In this document: piece by piece, positions 63,638-64,000 of the stretch
Position numbering within the stretch: the first letter of the stretch is position 1
Layout: each line of letters opens with the position of its first letter
Origin: an uncultured Woeseia sp.
GTDB taxonomy: Bacteria; Pseudomonadota; Gammaproteobacteria; Steroidobacterales; Woeseiaceae
Assembly: GCA_913031125.1 (NCBI GenBank)
Contig: CAJWFK010000009.1
Span: 1 to 64,000, forward strand
Direction of reading: 5' to 3'
DNA length: 64,000 nt
The notes under the pieces: generated by a model
Told to the model about the DNA's origin: nothing
Databases searched by the model: none
Seen by the model: the letters and a program-made list of their open reading frames with translations, nothing else
Made by a program: the position numbers and the translations under genes

Positions 63638-63679
63638 CTTACTACTATAACAATTGATAGCCTAGTATCGCGATCCTGG

Positions 63680-64000
63680 TTAGGAGGGCATCGATCGGAC
63701 GTATACGTCCTGTTGGGGAAATGGAATTTCTATGCCTTCTTTCTGGAACAAATTGTAAACCGCGCAATTCAATTCATGCTCCATTCGTCCGCGATCTACA
63801 GGTTGGTTAATCCAGCACAATAATTCGAAATCTAGGCTTGAGGTTCCGAACTTGCGAAATCTAACCCTAGGTTTTGGGTTTTCGCAGATTTCATCATGAT
63901 CTTTAGCAACATGATCCAGGGTTTCTATGACCTTATCAATATCGCTACCATAAGCGACCCCTATAGGGATTCGTATGCGGCGTTTTTCCGATGGGCCACC
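63680..64000 (-). CDS. MscS-family mechanosensitive channel, C-terminal part (5' end outside window)
   Basis: The minus frame from base 64000 is open to a TAA at 63680-63682, giving 106 residues. They read as the cytosolic MscS C-terminal domain: RRIRIPIGVAYGSDIDKV, then VRFRKFGTSSLDFELLCW, and the ending EGIEIPFPQQDVYVRS, which matches the hallmark GIxIPFPQ end of the family. The channel pore lies beyond the window. Confidence 0.9.
   Translation of the reverse strand, partial: GGPSEKRRIRIPIGVAYGSDIDKVIETLDHVAKDHDEICENPKPRVRFRKFGTSSLDFELLCWINQPVDRGRMEHELNCAVYNLFQKEGIEIPFPQQDVYVRSMPS

Overview
The window looks like part of the chromosome of a heterotrophic, aerobic, probably marine gammaproteobacterium. 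The basis is moderate GC with AT-rich spacers, a Cpx-like two-component pair, DgkA, IlvB/IlvH, heme A synthase and an arylsulfatase, but no single marker gene fixes the taxon. I see no rRNA, tRNA, insertion sequence, phage gene or CRISPR array.

Region 1 (1-25230) is a long catabolic island for aromatic amines and arylacetates, with strong indole/anthranilate signatures. It opens with a TTQ-type amine dehydrogenase (heavy chain cut by the window edge, Tat-exported light chain) and two c-type cytochromes. Next come a DUF485/solute:sodium symporter pair, a phenylacetate-CoA ligase, and a two-subunit indolepyruvate:ferredoxin oxidoreductase. A beta-oxidation-like set follows (SDR, enoyl-CoA hydratase, acyl-CoA dehydrogenase, RidA), then a convergent MarR regulator. 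A second operon holds a hotdog protein, an OYE-family reductase, a CoA ligase, a thiolase-fold protein lacking the catalytic Cys, a DUF35-SDR fusion, a cyclase-family hydrolase and an SDR. It ends with a monooxygenase/OYE fusion resembling 2-aminobenzoyl-CoA monooxygenase/reductase and a Rieske oxygenase alpha/beta pair. My reading is that arylamines and arylpyruvates become arylacetyl-CoA, the indole ring is opened and shortened, and the product leaves through 2-aminobenzoyl-CoA.

Region 2 (25304-43649) is mixed: an exported M24 peptidase homologue, formate-THF ligase, heme A synthase with an MFS transporter, a lactate-dehydrogenase-like flavoenzyme, a cold-shock protein with a structured leader, an octaheme cytochrome lipoprotein with TPRs, an arylsulfatase, acetoacetyl-CoA synthetase with a thioesterase, glycerol kinase, DgkA, and the Cpx-like kinase/regulator pair.

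Region 3 (44028-56654) is the most interesting part. It is a compact same-strand cluster of ten genes ending at a clear intrinsic terminator. It encodes a Gly-rich repeat lipoprotein, a second exported protein, a transmembrane Ser/Thr kinase with periplasmic helical repeats, a transmembrane protein with FHA-like, PEGA and cysteine-less FGE-like domains, a small acidic exported protein, an ExbB/TolQ/MotA-type channel subunit, an actin/Hsp70-like protein fused to FHA, two vWA proteins sharing one N-terminal membrane motif with a buried Asp, and an OmpA-type peptidoglycan binder. I propose an envelope-spanning, ion-driven stator controlled by Ser/Thr phosphorylation, in which the vWA proteins replace ExbD/TolR. 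I know no described system with this composition.

Region 4 (56714-64000) is housekeeping: pterin carbinolamine dehydratase, a threonine/serine dehydratase, a lipoprotein with a methyltransferase-like fold, a GFA-family protein, acetolactate synthase subunits encoded divergently rather than in one operon, a small unknown protein, an LplT-like transporter, and the 3' end of an MscS-type channel.
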